A DNA stretch of 64,000 nucleotides from the NCBI GenBank assembly GCA_019188255.1, contig JAETXT010000005.1, forward strand, positions 3,224,001 to 3,288,000. The letters are read 5' to 3'. The DNA comes from Verticillium longisporum. Its lineage: Eukaryota; Ascomycota; Sordariomycetes; Glomerellales; Plectosphaerellaceae. Within the stretch, counting starts at the first letter, position 1. Each line of letters opens with the position of its first letter. Of this stretch, positions 38,700 to 51,156 are shown in pieces. The notes under the pieces are model-generated. The model was not told the DNA's origin, did not search any database, and worked only from the letters and a program-made list of their open reading frames with translations. Position numbers and translations under genes: made by a program.

Positions 38700-41600
38700 G
38701 CTCCTTAAAGTAGCGATTCTAGGCTTATATTACGAGACTTTACCTTTAAGATCTTATATATTCTATATATTAGCTTATAATAGCTCTTAACTTTACTAAT
38801 TAATTAATAGGCCTCTATAAGGATCTAATAGTAAATTATACCTAGGAGGTATACTTCTACTCTAAACTCTATAGAGGTAAAGTTCGTTCTAGTATTAATA
38901 GTTACGACGTCTAGAGGCCTAAGGTATATATCTAATTAGTACCTCTTAAGAGCTTCCTATATTATATAAGCTATAAAATTAGGAATAAAAGTTATAGACT
39001 AGAATCCTATACTTATATCGATTATATAAAGAATAAGCTTTCTATCTAAATACATAATATCGATTAAAATCTTATAATTAAAGTCGATATCTAACCTTAA
39101 AGTAAACTTAAAGTATTATAGAGACTTCCCTTTAATCTAATAATAATAGTAGAAGTAATTTATTAGCTCTAGAGCGTCCCGATTTACTTCCTAATCTACT
39201 CTTTAGAGTAAGTTCTATAGCTTCTCTATAGATAAATAACCGAACTATTTATAAATATATCGGAGCTCTATTTCTATTAGAAACGCTACTCTATCGCTCT
39301 CTATCCCTATTATATATATAATCCTAGAGCTAATATAGGTCTTCGTATCTAGGAAGAACTATAAATAGCCCTATTTACGAAAAATAGGTATACGTTCCTA
39401 GATCTCCTTAATACGCTTTACTAGCTTATTATATATATTATCTAAATAGATTCTAAGATCGTCTATATCCTTAATATAAAGTAGGAATAGGGTATCTATT
39501 AGGACGATATAGAACGTAATTCTCCTAATTAGTATTAGAATAATAATCTCCTCTATTATAGAAATAGGATTTCCTATTCCGAATCTTATTCTAGCCCCTA
39601 TTCCCTATTTATTAATTATTAAGCTTAATATTAGGGCTATTAGAGCCCTTATTTATAAAGCTCCTATTATAGAAATTAATATTATACTTATATTAAGGAT
39701 AATACTATACTATATAGAAGTACTATTAATCTAATACTAGGTAAAGAGCTATTCTATTAGAGCTATTATTTTAGCCTTCGGACTATTCCCTTTAATTCTA
39801 TATTAGAACGATTTATTTACTAAGAAGTATATAGTATAAGTATTTATTAATTCGCTCTCGGGATTAGACCTAAAAGCATTATTTACTCTTAGCTTATCGG
39901 AAATAAGATTATCTAATTCCGAGCTCTTAATAAATTCTATTATTATTAAAAATTAATAATATCCTTTCTATTAATCCTTATATACTTCTTATATATATTT
40001 CTATTATTCTTTCGAATATTATTATTCCTCGGGAGAATACTTTATCGATCTATAATCTAGTTTAGAGTATATCTAGTATTTACGAATTCTAGATAGCTAA
40101 CGATTATTAATTCTATATACTAACTACTCTCTATAATCTCCCCTTCTACTAGCCTAGCAATATCCGCTCCTATAACGTCTATTAGTATAGAAGTACCTAG
40201 GCATTCTAATATTCTCCTCTACCTTTAATATACTCTTAAGCTATATAGATAGCGTATTAAAAGATCGCTCTAACTTTATTAATATAATCTTTAGCTCTAG
40301 AACGCTTTAAACTACCCTTAAAGTATTTATATAGAGATAAATCTCTTCCTTAAACGTATAGCTAAGTACTCTCTAATACTATTAAAGCCTATCTAGAAGG
40401 ATCTAGAGAACTTCTATTTATAGCTTTCCTATATTATTAGCTTCTATTACTATAGAATAGAACGTTATTAAGCTCTAATCTATATAATATTATATTCTAT
40501 TAATCTCTGAATTGAACTATTATTTAATCGTTAAGTATATTTAATAGAGTCCTATACTCTAGTTTATATATTCTAGGAAGAAAGTTTATATATACCCTAA
40601 AAGTATATTCGGGAAGAGTATATAGAGCTACGTATAATAGATTTATAATAGTTCGTAAACGTCTATAAAGATATATATTTTATTATTAAGGATATTATAT
40701 ATCTCCCTAGAATAATTACTCTCCTTATTCTAGAGCAATATAAATTACTTAATTATAACTCTATTAATTAATAAATTCACTAATTTATATAATAATAGAA
40801 TATAATACTAAGCTAGTAGGTTCTAAGTAATATTTAGGGGTAAAGTCTTATTTCTTTATAATTAAAGTATAATCTCTTATTAGCTAAATTACTTATTCTA
40901 TTAATTAAATAACCTTAGAACTAGGAGCTATCGGGGATCTATCCTCCCTATTTATAGTTTTCGGATTTAGGATAGCTAGGCGTTCCCTATAGGTTATTAC
41001 TTATCGTCCTACTAATCTCGCTATTCCTCTACTCTTTAGAACATTAAATCCTAATTAATAATAATCGATTCTATTATATCGGGTATCTCTTCCTATAAAA
41101 GTATTAGGACTAATCTCTTCGATATCTTAGTATTTACTACTCTTAGAAGAGGGATCCCGTACTCTACTAGATATACCTTTAGTACTCGAGTAATCGTTAT
41201 ATTATAGGAATTAAAGTCCTCTTCGGTCTAGCCTTAGAAGTCTTCGATAAATGCCTCCAAGAAGTAAACTCCCTTTATAGTCTTATATACGTTTATTACT
41301 TTAAGGATCTAAGCGCTCTTAAGATCTACGGATACTGAATCTAGTAATCTAGGGAACTATAATTCTACTCTATTAATGATAAAGTTAATATCGAGACCCT
41401 TCCTAACCTTCTATATTAAGTATAATATACTAAGTTCTTCTAAAATACTATCGAACTCCTATTATATCTTTTTAGCGCTCTCTAGCTCTATTATAGAGCT
41501 ATTACTATAATCCGAGGAGCTTATTATCGCTAATTTTATTAAAGCTCTATTATAGCTAATTAACTATTCTATAGAGCTTCGTTTATTGGGTTTAATAGCT

Positions 41601-41867
41601 AGTAATATAGCCTAGGTAGTAATCTTAGGTATAGGAGTCCTAAGGTATTCGAAGTAGATAGTACTCCTATAGATTATATAATAAGGGATTTCCCTATTAC
41701 TAAGCTCTTATAAGAGTCCTAAAGTACTTAAAGTAAACGGTGCTCTTATAATTACTTATAAAGTATAACTGATAAGCTTACGTATAGCGAATTTGCTATC
41801 TATAGGATCGATCCTAACTTCTCTAGCTCTAGCTATTCTATATTACGTTAAACGTAATACTAATTAG
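38700..41867 (-). pseudogene. Gag and integrase region of C1
   Basis: Collinear in reverse with C2 30,101-33,300. The integrase Asp block lies near 38,880-38,920 and reads, unlike in C2, through a better preserved cg-rich stretch (ttaatagttacgacgtctag). The gag part from about 39,900 to 41,800 has no motif I can name. The interior start beside the 5' LTR (attacgttaaacgtaatact) forms a short palindrome. Confidence 0.6.
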
Positions 41868-42156
41868 TATTAAGAGGGCTTTATTGCTTATATAAACCCT
41901 AATTCATTACTTTAGCTATACCTAAGAGCTCTAAATCGGTAAAGTAGGTAATATAAGGGTTATAATTATTAATAATTCTCTTTCTCTAAATTACTACTAC
42001 CTACGTAAATTAGATATACCTATCTAATTTACTGATTATATAAGCTATAAATTACGTACTCCTAAGAGCTGTGAATCCTAGCCCCGGTAATTACTATATC
42101 GGTGAATCCTATATAGTAATTACCGACCTAGGTAATCCCCTAATATTAGTTTAATA
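41868..42156 (-). repeat. LTR of family C (5' LTR of C1)
   Basis: 289 bp, same length as its partner at 34,596 but with more CA/TG converted to TA. Followed by the ATACT duplication. Confidence 0.9.
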
Positions 42157-42231
42157 ATACTAGTATTATAACTTTAACTTATCGAGGCTATCGAGTATAG
42201 CCTCGACTCTACTTATAAACTAGATCTTATT

Positions 42232-42410
42232 AGGCTAAGGGCCTTAATTAGGGAAAGTAGATAATTCGGATTTTAATTAACGTACTAGTATTATAACTTT
42301 AATTTATCGAGGCTATTAAGTATAGCCTCGACTCTACTTATAAACTAGATCTTATCGCTAATCTATTAGTAATAACCCGCTACTAGACGTCTAACGTCTA
42401 ACTCCTTATA
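42232..42410 (-). repeat. LTR of family A (3' LTR of A2, about 12 bp short)
   Basis: Begins at taggctaagg instead of TATAAAGGTATT, directly fused to a broken LTR that stops at gatcttat. The reversed polypurine tract ttaccccccctctaggagg follows at 42,411-42,429. Confidence 0.8.
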
Positions 42411-43441
42411 TTACCCCCCCTCTAGGAGGTCTAGTCCCTAGAACTCGTAATACCTTTATCGTTATATCTCCCGATAATAGCTCTTTATAGAACCCTAGTA
42501 TATAGTATTCCTTTATTCTAGTTCCTTTATAGAGTTATACTTTAATTTAAGTATATTACTAAATAGTATTATAATAATAGTAATAATTATAATAGTTAAG
42601 AATAAGTAATAATATAAAATAATTTTCCCTATTAACTCTTAGGCTTCTCTTTACTATATAAGCCTAATTTTCTTCTTCCTTATATAGCTATATATTACTA
42701 GGTTTTCGCCTACTATATAATAACTTAACGATTCTATTACTATAATTATATATTATAAGATCCTTTTACATTTTTATATTTAAATCCCTATTACTATTAT
42801 ATTAGATATTACTCTTCATTTTAATAATACTTATCTATTTAATCCTAACTCTAGTTAAGAAGCGGATAATCGCCTAGCTATCTCGGAGCTCTAATACCCT
42901 CCTTATAAATATTATTTTAGTAAATTAGCCTCCTAGCTTAATATAGAGTATATAGCTAGTTATTCATTTAGTAAATATATTTATTATAAATATAATAAAG
43001 GAGCTTATCTCTTTATAACTTCGCTAAAATCTTCCTTTAATATTTATTAATATAAAAAGATTCCTAAGCCTCTCTATAGCTTAGCTTAATATATCTAGTA
43101 TTATATAATAATTAATATAATAGAGAGTAATATAATTAATTTAGTAAACTATAATCCGAAATAGCGTACCTACTACTTTACTTAGCTAGTAGAATTAATT
43201 AAATACTTTAAGAAGATATCCTATCTAGGCGCTAACCCTTCTTATTATAGCTAGTATTATAATACTATAAATTATAATAATATCTTTAAGTTCTTCTTTA
43301 TTAATTAGAGTAATATCTCCTTATTAAGACCTCTTCGATTTATACTTTTCTATTTCTCTAGCTTTATTATTTTATAAATTTTTATTAATCTTTCTATAAT
43401 TCTTTCTTAATTAACTTTTATAAATAAAGCCTTTATCTATT

Positions 43442-44638
43442 AATATTATAGAAGAGGCTATTACTATATACTAGCTTATATATATTATTTATTATAAGGA
43501 AGCTAATATTCTTAACTTTATTATATATAATTAAGAGATTAAACTATATAATCGGCCTTTAAAGGGTAAAGAAGAGAATAAAGAGGGTAAAACTTTATAT
43601 AATATAGATAAGATCCCTTTTAATATAAACCTTTCCCCTTTCCTAGAAGAGGCTCTAAATAATAATATTCTAGTATATCTTTACCTTTTAAGAATATATT
43701 ATTTTAATTATAGCTCTATTAGCTATCCCTTATATTATACTTCTTAATACTCTATTATTATTATAGAGGATATCGCTATTAAGAAGAAAGCTAATATTAA
43801 GAAGAAGAAGGCCGAAGCGGCTATTAAGAAGAAAGCTACTATTATTATTAAAGTATTAGTAAAGGCTATTAAGGAGAAGGCTGTTAAGGAGAAATAGCTT
43901 ACTACTATTAAGGCTAAGTTTATCGAAGCTTAGGAAGTATTTTATATTATAAGTATAGCCCCTAAGATATTAGAGGTTTTAGAGGTCGATAATAATAATA
44001 AGGATATTAGCGAACTTAATATATTAATATTATCGTTTTCTAAATATCTAGCTTCTTATAATATTTCCTCTATTCTTTTAATAAGTAATTTCAATCCTTT
44101 TAAATATATTAAAGATAGTATTAATAACGTCCTCGCTTATCCTCTAGATAATAATCTCCTACTTTCCTATAATAAAGATAAAAGTAAGAGTAAGGCTATA
44201 GCCCCTATAATAACTATTAATCGCTATATTCCTATTAATAATTATCCTTATAATATACTATTACCCCCTATTCCTTTAATGAAGGCTTTTAGTTTAATTA
44301 CCTAGTCTAATAGATTATCTAAGATATATTCTATAGCTAAGGCGACCTATATTCCTATAATAGCTTTATCGAAGCATCCTATAGCCTTAATTACCCTTAG
44401 CCCCCCTTTAGCGAAGAAAGCGTATTAGATGCCTTAGAAGGTTCTTTATAGTACTAGACTAGCTAGTCGATCTATATATAATAGCTATATTCTAAGTAAT
44501 CGGTTAATAATATCGCCTTAGGGTAAAGTACTTAATAGCTTTATTAGCGATAATAGCGAGGAGGAGGATAAACTTATTAATAAGCTTTCGCCTATTATAT
44601 TAAATAAGGGTTAGGAATAGTATAGTAGGTTTCCTTAA
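43442..44638 (+). pseudogene. Extra antisense frame of family A (A2 copy), function unknown
   Basis: 399 codons in one plus-strand frame with eleven internal stops (TAA/TAG), between the A2 polypurine tract and the pol end, opposed to pol. Order: an EEAITIY start region with a possible C/H-like segment before KEANILNF; LKGKEENKEGKTLYN; PFLEEALNNN; a Lys-rich block (IKKKANIKKKKAEAAIKKKA, then KVLVKAIKEKAVKEK) at about 43,780-43,900; an LILSFSKYLASYN segment; KDKSKSKAIAP; SPPLAKKAY; and an acidic DNSEEEDKL end before TAA at 44,636-44,638. A related frame-1 stretch upstream (about 43,120-43,320) may be an earlier exon. No known domain recognised. Confidence 0.55.
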
Positions 44639-44859
44639 ATAGTATTAATCTTAATAATAGATTACTATTAAATGCTATTATAATAATCGGTTAATAAATT
44701 AATATTATTATTATAGGCTTAATATTAATATTATTATTTCTTTTCTTATATAGCTCTATTACTTATTTTCTTATAACCCTTAGCTACTTATCCTATCGCT
44801 TATATCTATACTTTTAATATTTCTTATACCTTTTTAAAATTTAAGCTATATTTTCTAAA

Positions 44860-45000
44860 TAGCTTTCTAGCTCTTAAGTATTATATTTAATTCGCTATCC
44901 TATCTATTTTATTAAATAGAAATTTTATTCTTAATCCTCTTTATAGGCTATAATATCCTCGAGTTCCTATTCTTCTTATTCTTTTTCTAATATAGGGAAA
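44860..45000 (-). pseudogene. Chromodomain of A2
   Basis: Minus-strand module equivalent to 20,505-20,645 (A4). The YLVKW-type core and the segment ending in LENIA are readable around 44,940-44,860 with stops at Trp and Gln positions. Confidence 0.7.
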
Positions 45001-48000
45001 TAGGCCGATTATTTAGCGCTTACTTAGCGATTATATTAAGGTTCTAAGGAGGATATTAAGAAGATATTATATATCCTAGTATATATCTTAAGGAGTAATA
45101 TATAATAGGCCTATGCGCTTACTTTCTCTATAATCTTTATTTAAATATATTTAAGTATTAGCTTCTAATTTAATTTAAAGCGGAAATTCTTAATAGAGAG
45201 GCCTATAATATCTCTAACCTTAAAGACCTGAAATATATACCTCTTATTATAGTAGAAAGCTTAAATATATATTATATATTATTAGTTTTCGTTAATTAAT
45301 TAATAAATAATTATAATCTTTTTAATTCTTTCCTTTATATTCTCGACCTTAATATCCTATCTTAGGGCTATATAGTTAATTATGCTTAAGTAATACCTAT
45401 ATAAGGCCTTAAATAGTAAAATATTAATACTACTATATATATTATTATTATAAGAGAACTATACTTCTTTTAAATAATATAGCTACTCCTTTAATACTTA
45501 ATTACTAATATAATAAAGGTACTTTTCTAATATCTAATAGGTTCTCTCTATCTATCTATCTATTTAAGGGTAATAGGCTATAGATAAGTAGTATTTAATT
45601 ACTATTTCCTAATAGAATTCCTCCTAGAATTAACTAATAAAGAGCTTATCTTTATTATTTATAATACCCTCTAGACTCCTAAACTAATATTCTATTTCTT
45701 TATAAAGAATAATATTTAAGCCTATAATTATAAATATTTTATAGATTACTAAGAATTAAATAACCTTTATAAAATAATCTATAATAATAAAGATAGAATT
45801 ATATTCTAGATTATTATCCTTTATTATTAATATTAGACCTATAATAAAATCTAAAGAGATCTCTTAGAAGAGATATAATAGGAGTAATAGCGATTATAGC
45901 TTCCTATATAGCTTATATTAAGGTATTTATATCCTTTAATATATTAAGTATTTAATAATATATTAATATATATCTATTAATATATTCTCCTAATCGAACT
46001 TTCTCCCTAGAAGTTTAAATATCTTATTAGCCCCTATATATCCTATTTATAAATTATTATAATACTATTTTAATAGCTCTTTATAGAGAATCCTTTATAG
46101 AGGGATAATAAATCGTCCCTTAAAGAGGAAAGTACTTTACTTATCTAAGATATACTTTACTCTTCTTCTAGCTTATTAATTTATATTCTCCTTTTAGAGA
46201 AGGTATTCTAGATTAATAGCTTATAGAACTTTAATTAAATTCTTAAATTCTAAAATAGAAATAAGCTTTAATACTATTTTATTCTTTATAAGCTCTTTTA
46301 AAATAGAATATAAAATATATTAATCTAGAATAATAATGCTAGATTCTTCTAGGTCCTTAGATTCTATTTAAATAATATCTTAATAAATTATTATTAACTT
46401 CTTAGCTTTAGCTTTTTAGCTTTAAGGTTAAGAAGGAGCTTCTTTCTTTACTTTTTTCTTAATAATAATATAAATATATTTTACTTTTTATTTAAAGGGT
46501 AAAGTCCCCTTTTCTTTAGAGCTATAAAATTATTATAATATAGGGATAGGCTTCTATCTTTATAGGGTCGCCCTTATAGCTTAGATATAAGCTCTATTTA
46601 TAGTATCCTTAAGCTTAATCTTAATAATAGCTCGTTAAACGTTTATAGCTAAGTCTTCTATTAGCTCTAGCTTTTTAGATAAAATAGGAAGTATATTATT
46701 TATTAATGCTTACTCCCCTATATAGTCTAATCGCTTTAAGAGGCTATTAACTAAGTTTATAATCCTAAGCTAATATTAGATTTTAAAATTAAAAGACGAT
46801 AATCTATATATTTATTATATAAGCTTTCTTTAAAGGTCTCTTATTAATATTTATATAATATCCTTAAGAGCTTAATAATTAGTTAATATAGTAAAAACCT
46901 ATCCTATATTCTCTAAATAATAGTATTAATATATAAGGCTCTCTATAATTATAAATAATTCTTATCATTTAGTACTTTATTATTATTTAATTAATAATAG
47001 TTTCTATAAATAGTAAATAATAGGCCTCTATTTATTTTTATATTTTTAATTAAGGATCCCTAAAATAGTATTATTAAATATATTAATATCGACCTAGCCT
47101 TCTAATATATAGTCTTAATATTTTAAAATCGTAATAATAGTAAATATTCTTTTTAATTATTTAAATACCTTCTAAGCTTTAAATAAATATTTAAATAGCC
47201 CCTTTTTAACCCCTATAATACTTCCTTTTAATAGAATAGATAAAGGGGCTATTATTTTTAAATAGCCCTCTATAAACTATCTATAGAAGTTTATAAAGCT
47301 TAGGAATATTTATATATCCTTAAAGGATTCTAGAGGTTATTATTTAATTATAGCTCGGATATAATTTAGATCTATAGCTATATTTTCTTTTAAGATAATA
47401 AATCCTAGGAATTCTACTTTATCTTAATAAAATAAATACTTTAATTATTTAATATAGAGCTTAAAGTCCCAAAATCTCTTTAGGATTTACTAGAAATAGG
47501 CTATATACTCACTCCTCCCTTATTCGTAAATAGATTAATATATTATTTAAGTAAATAATATAGAAATCGTTTAATAATCTAGTAAATATTTAATAAATAT
47601 ATATTTAGAAGATAATAGGAGTATTTATTAATTTAAGTAGTATTATAATATATTTATAATATTTATATTTTATTTAGAAAGCTATTTTCTATTAATTACT
47701 CTTCTTAATATAAATCTAATAATAAATATCCTAAATATTAATTTTAGAAAAGTACTTCGCTTTTATAAAGCGATTTAAAAGTTTATTTATTAATAAGAGA
47801 GGGTAATAATTCTTTATTATAATTATATTAAAGCTTTAATAATCTATATATAGATATAAGCTCTTATCCTTCTTTAATATAAATAGGACTAAGGCCTTTA
47901 TAGGGCTAATAGACTTTTTAATCCTCTTTATAGCTTCCCCTTCTATAATATAGCGATAGAGCTCTTCTAATTACCTCTATAATAATAGGTAGATAGGGCT

Positions 48001-49984
48001 ATAAAGGGGTTTAGCTCCTTCTTTTAGGTCTACTAAGTACTCTATATCTTTTAATATTAATAGTTCCTTTATTAAATCTTTAGAGAAAATATCTTTAAAT
48101 TTAATAAATTCTATAGGAAATATTTTAGCTTACCCCTTACTTAGGGGTAGGTCGTTAATAATAGGGATAATTATATTAAATATTATTATTATAGCTTAAG
48201 TAATATAGGCAATATAAGCCTTAGCTTTATCCTCGATTAGTATCTTTACGAACTCTTCTAAATTTATATTTAATATATAGCTTTAAATAAAGGATTAAAT
48301 AGAGGTATCTATTTAAATACCTTCCTTCCCTATATTATCGTTAAATAGGAATATATAGTTAGACCCTTTAGGCTATTCTATATATATAAATAGCTAATAT
48401 AATAATTAAGGGCGGTTCTATATATCTAATAAATAGAAAGAGAGCGTAAATATCCTATAATTAATTACTATCTAGCTATTAAACGTTTATAGTTTAGGGG
48501 TTTCTATACCTTCTATTTCTCGTAATTTTAATAGTTAAATAAGAATAGGATTAATAATATCTATTATAATATTAATATCTAAATTAATAGAGAATTTAAT
48601 CTCTTTACCTTATTATAAAGTAATCGCTAATACTTTAATAGTTTTCCTAATATTCATTTTAAGTATAATACCCTTTAGATCGGGGCCTATACTAAATCGT
48701 TTTCTAAGACCTCTATTATCTAGATACCCTCGAATTTAAATAACTATATATCTATAACTATAGCCTTATATCTCTAGGGGTCTAGCTATAAGTAATTTTA
48801 TATTTAATAGCTAGTTTTATTATAATAGAAATATATATTTATAGATATTATAAAAGTAGCCCCTTAACCTCTAGATAGAGTTCCTATAGAATATAGATTT
48901 AGGTTCCTTACTTCGTAAAGAGTAGTCCCTCTATTATAATATAAGGGTCGTCCTCGTTTCACTAGTAACTAGTTCTATAGGGTTTCTCTTTTAGGCCCCC
49001 TATATATAAGTACTATATTATATTATTCGCCCTAGTTTAATTAAGAGTATATTTATTTCCTATTCTCTTATTATTTATTCTATAATTAGTTAATATCTTA
49101 TATTCTCTAAGCTTTATATATAACTATTTTAATATCCTTAATAGGAATATAATACTTTATTAACTTATCCTATATAAAGTAAAAGAGCTATTAGTAATAT
49201 CCGAAAATACGCTTTTTACTATAATCTATATTTTAATTAAATAGTTAACAAATACTTTTTTAATAACTAAAGAATATTAAAAGGGAGATATCTCTATTAT
49301 TCTTAAAGTATAGTAAATATAATTATTCCTAATAAACTAGGTTTTATAGATCCTTTAAGAGGTATTCTCGTTTAATAAAGCTTTAAAAGTCCCTTTAATA
49401 GATATTTATATTATTAATATTAAAGTCCTCTTAGTGAATCGCTTTTAAATTTTATATATAGTTTTATTATATTATTTAAAGAATATAAATAAATTTAATT
49501 ATCGATTATTTAATAATTTAAATTATATTTATATTAAGCTAGAAAGTATTTCTAGCTTTAATAATAATAAACTAATTATTAATTTAAATAATTATAATAT
49601 CCTCTTTAAATATCTTATAATTATAAATAAAAGGCTTATTATAATTCTTTATAATTAAAGTCTATTTAATAAAATATTAGATTAGAAGTCGATTTTCTAG
49701 CCTCTATTCTCGGAATTCCTCGATTAAGGCCTAGAATACTTATAATTAAGGTTCTATTTATCGAGAAAGCTCTTTAATAATCTAATAATAATTTAGTAAA
49801 AAGGATCCTAATTTAAATATAATCTTTCTATTATAACTATCTCTTAATAATTCTAATAATATCCCTATTAGCTTATCGTTTAATTATTAATTATTATAAT
49901 AAGTAATTCGCTTCTAAGTCCTAATATATTTAATTTAATCTATTACTTAGTTTAATCTAATTATAGATTATAGAAATTAAAGAA

Positions 49985-50175
49985 TATAAAGGTATTAAGC
50001 TAAGGGCCTTAATTAGAGAAAGTAGATAATTCGGATTTTAATTAATATATTAATATTATAACTTTAACTTATTAAGGCTATCGAGTATAGCCTTAACTCT
50101 ACTTATAAACTAGATCTTATTGCTGGTCTATCGGTAATAACTTACTACTAGATGTCTAACGTCTAACTCCTTATA
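49985..50175 (-). repeat. LTR of family A (5' LTR of A2)
   Basis: 191 bp, bounded on the right by the TATAA duplication (50,176-50,180), after which C2 resumes. Confidence 0.85.
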
Positions 50176-50987
50176 TATAAAAGGAATAAATAGAGCTTAA
50201 AAGCGCTAGCTTCTAAGTAAAGCCTACTTCTATCCTTAATATAGGATCTAATAGTATCTTTAATAATTATATTATTAAAATTAGAATTAAAGATCTTATA
50301 ATTTAATAGAAAGGCTAAGGTAATTACTTAGAGCTAGTAACTTTAGGGATAGTAAGCTTAGAATAGGAATATATTACTTAGAGAGCTTATAATATCTATA
50401 TTACTTTAATCTATTAACTAGAAGTAGCCTTCGATTTCTCTATTACAGCCTAAGCTAAGAACTTATAAGAGGATAACTTTAAATAGCTTTATAAATATAT
50501 ATAATAGTAGATTATTAATATAAGCTATAGCCTAAATTATATATACTTAGATCTCTTAATAGCTTAACTTTATATATTTATTAATAGCTCCTTTATTAAT
50601 AATAAGGATTTTAATTTATAGATTAGATTTATTATCCTCCTAAGTAATAAACGTTCTAGTAATTAGGAGAATGCCTTTATAGTATATAATAATATCCTCT
50701 ATTAGTAATCTATTAAGTATAAATAGGTTATATATTTAGTTCTAGCTAGTAAGATCTATAAGATAATTAATAGCTTCGATATAGCTTATATCCTTATATA
50801 GATACTCTAAGAGATCTATAAATACTTAGAACTATTACTCTTATAGATAATTATCTATATTAATAGCTATTCGCTCTATTAATACTTAATTTGATTAAGT
50901 ATAATAATAGAGAAATGCTTAATAATAGATCTTATAATATTATAATAAAGCTATAAAGAATATGAAGTTAATGAAATTTATTAGATC
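50176..50987 (+). pseudogene. RT end and RNase H of C2 (continuation after A2)
   Basis: Continues the C2 pol frame interrupted at 34,528. Copia RNase H motifs are at 50,560-50,800: INSSFINNKDFN, then FIILLSNK, SIKYK, LVLASKIYKI and SFDIAYILI. The canonical DD of RNase H is not readable through the stops. It is cut at 50,987 by B2. Confidence 0.75.
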
Positions 50988-51156
50988 TATTAGGACCTTA
51001 CATTAGGGGCATATTAGTATTAGTGTAAATGGTTAACTATCTAGTACTACTAGTATCTGGGCGGACACCCCTATTAGTGGAGTGCCCTAGCCCTAGGACT
51101 CTAGCGGAGTCCAGCCAGAGTCCGTGGCTAGAGCAGTCTCCATAGGTGCCCCCAAC
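50988..51156 (-). repeat. LTR of family B (3' LTR of B2), well preserved
   Basis: 169 bp ending CCCCCAACA on plus, that is TGTTGGGGG on the element strand, the only copy with the original TG terminus. Preserved CA/TG continue inwards to about 51,240. Confidence 0.85.

Larger units (their letters stand above)
34596..42156 (-). mobile_element. Full-length Ty1/copia element C1 inserted in the A2 LTR
   Basis: 7,561 bp with two 289-bp LTRs (34,596-34,884 and 41,868-42,156) and a perfect ATACT duplication (34,591-34,595 / 42,157-42,161). The interrupted A LTR reads on across it. Reading leftwards: gag about 41,800-39,900, integrase about 39,300-38,700, RT about 38,000-37,430, RNase H about 37,100-36,491. 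Then comes about 1.6 kb unusual for a copia element, holding an opposed frame (35,694-36,494), a pyrimidine tract and an AAAT microsatellite. It is the innermost insertion and the least mutated retroelement, though still RIPed. Confidence 0.9.
34529..50175 (-). mobile_element. Ty3/gypsy chromovirus copy A2, nested in C2, hosting C1
   Basis: Minus-strand copy flanked by TATAA (34,524-34,528 / 50,176-50,180). Its 3' side is complex: an outer partial LTR (34,529-34,595, then C1, then 42,157-42,231) abuts a second LTR lacking its first dozen bases (42,232-42,410), followed by the reversed polypurine tract 42,411-42,429. The interior 42,430-49,984 holds, read leftwards, gag, RT (about 47,950-47,500, YLDD box near 47,530), integrase, GPY/F end (about 45,060-45,250) and chromodomain (about 45,000-44,860), then the opposed extra frame. 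The 5' LTR is 49,985-50,175. This is the most complete family-A interior in the window. Confidence 0.85.
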
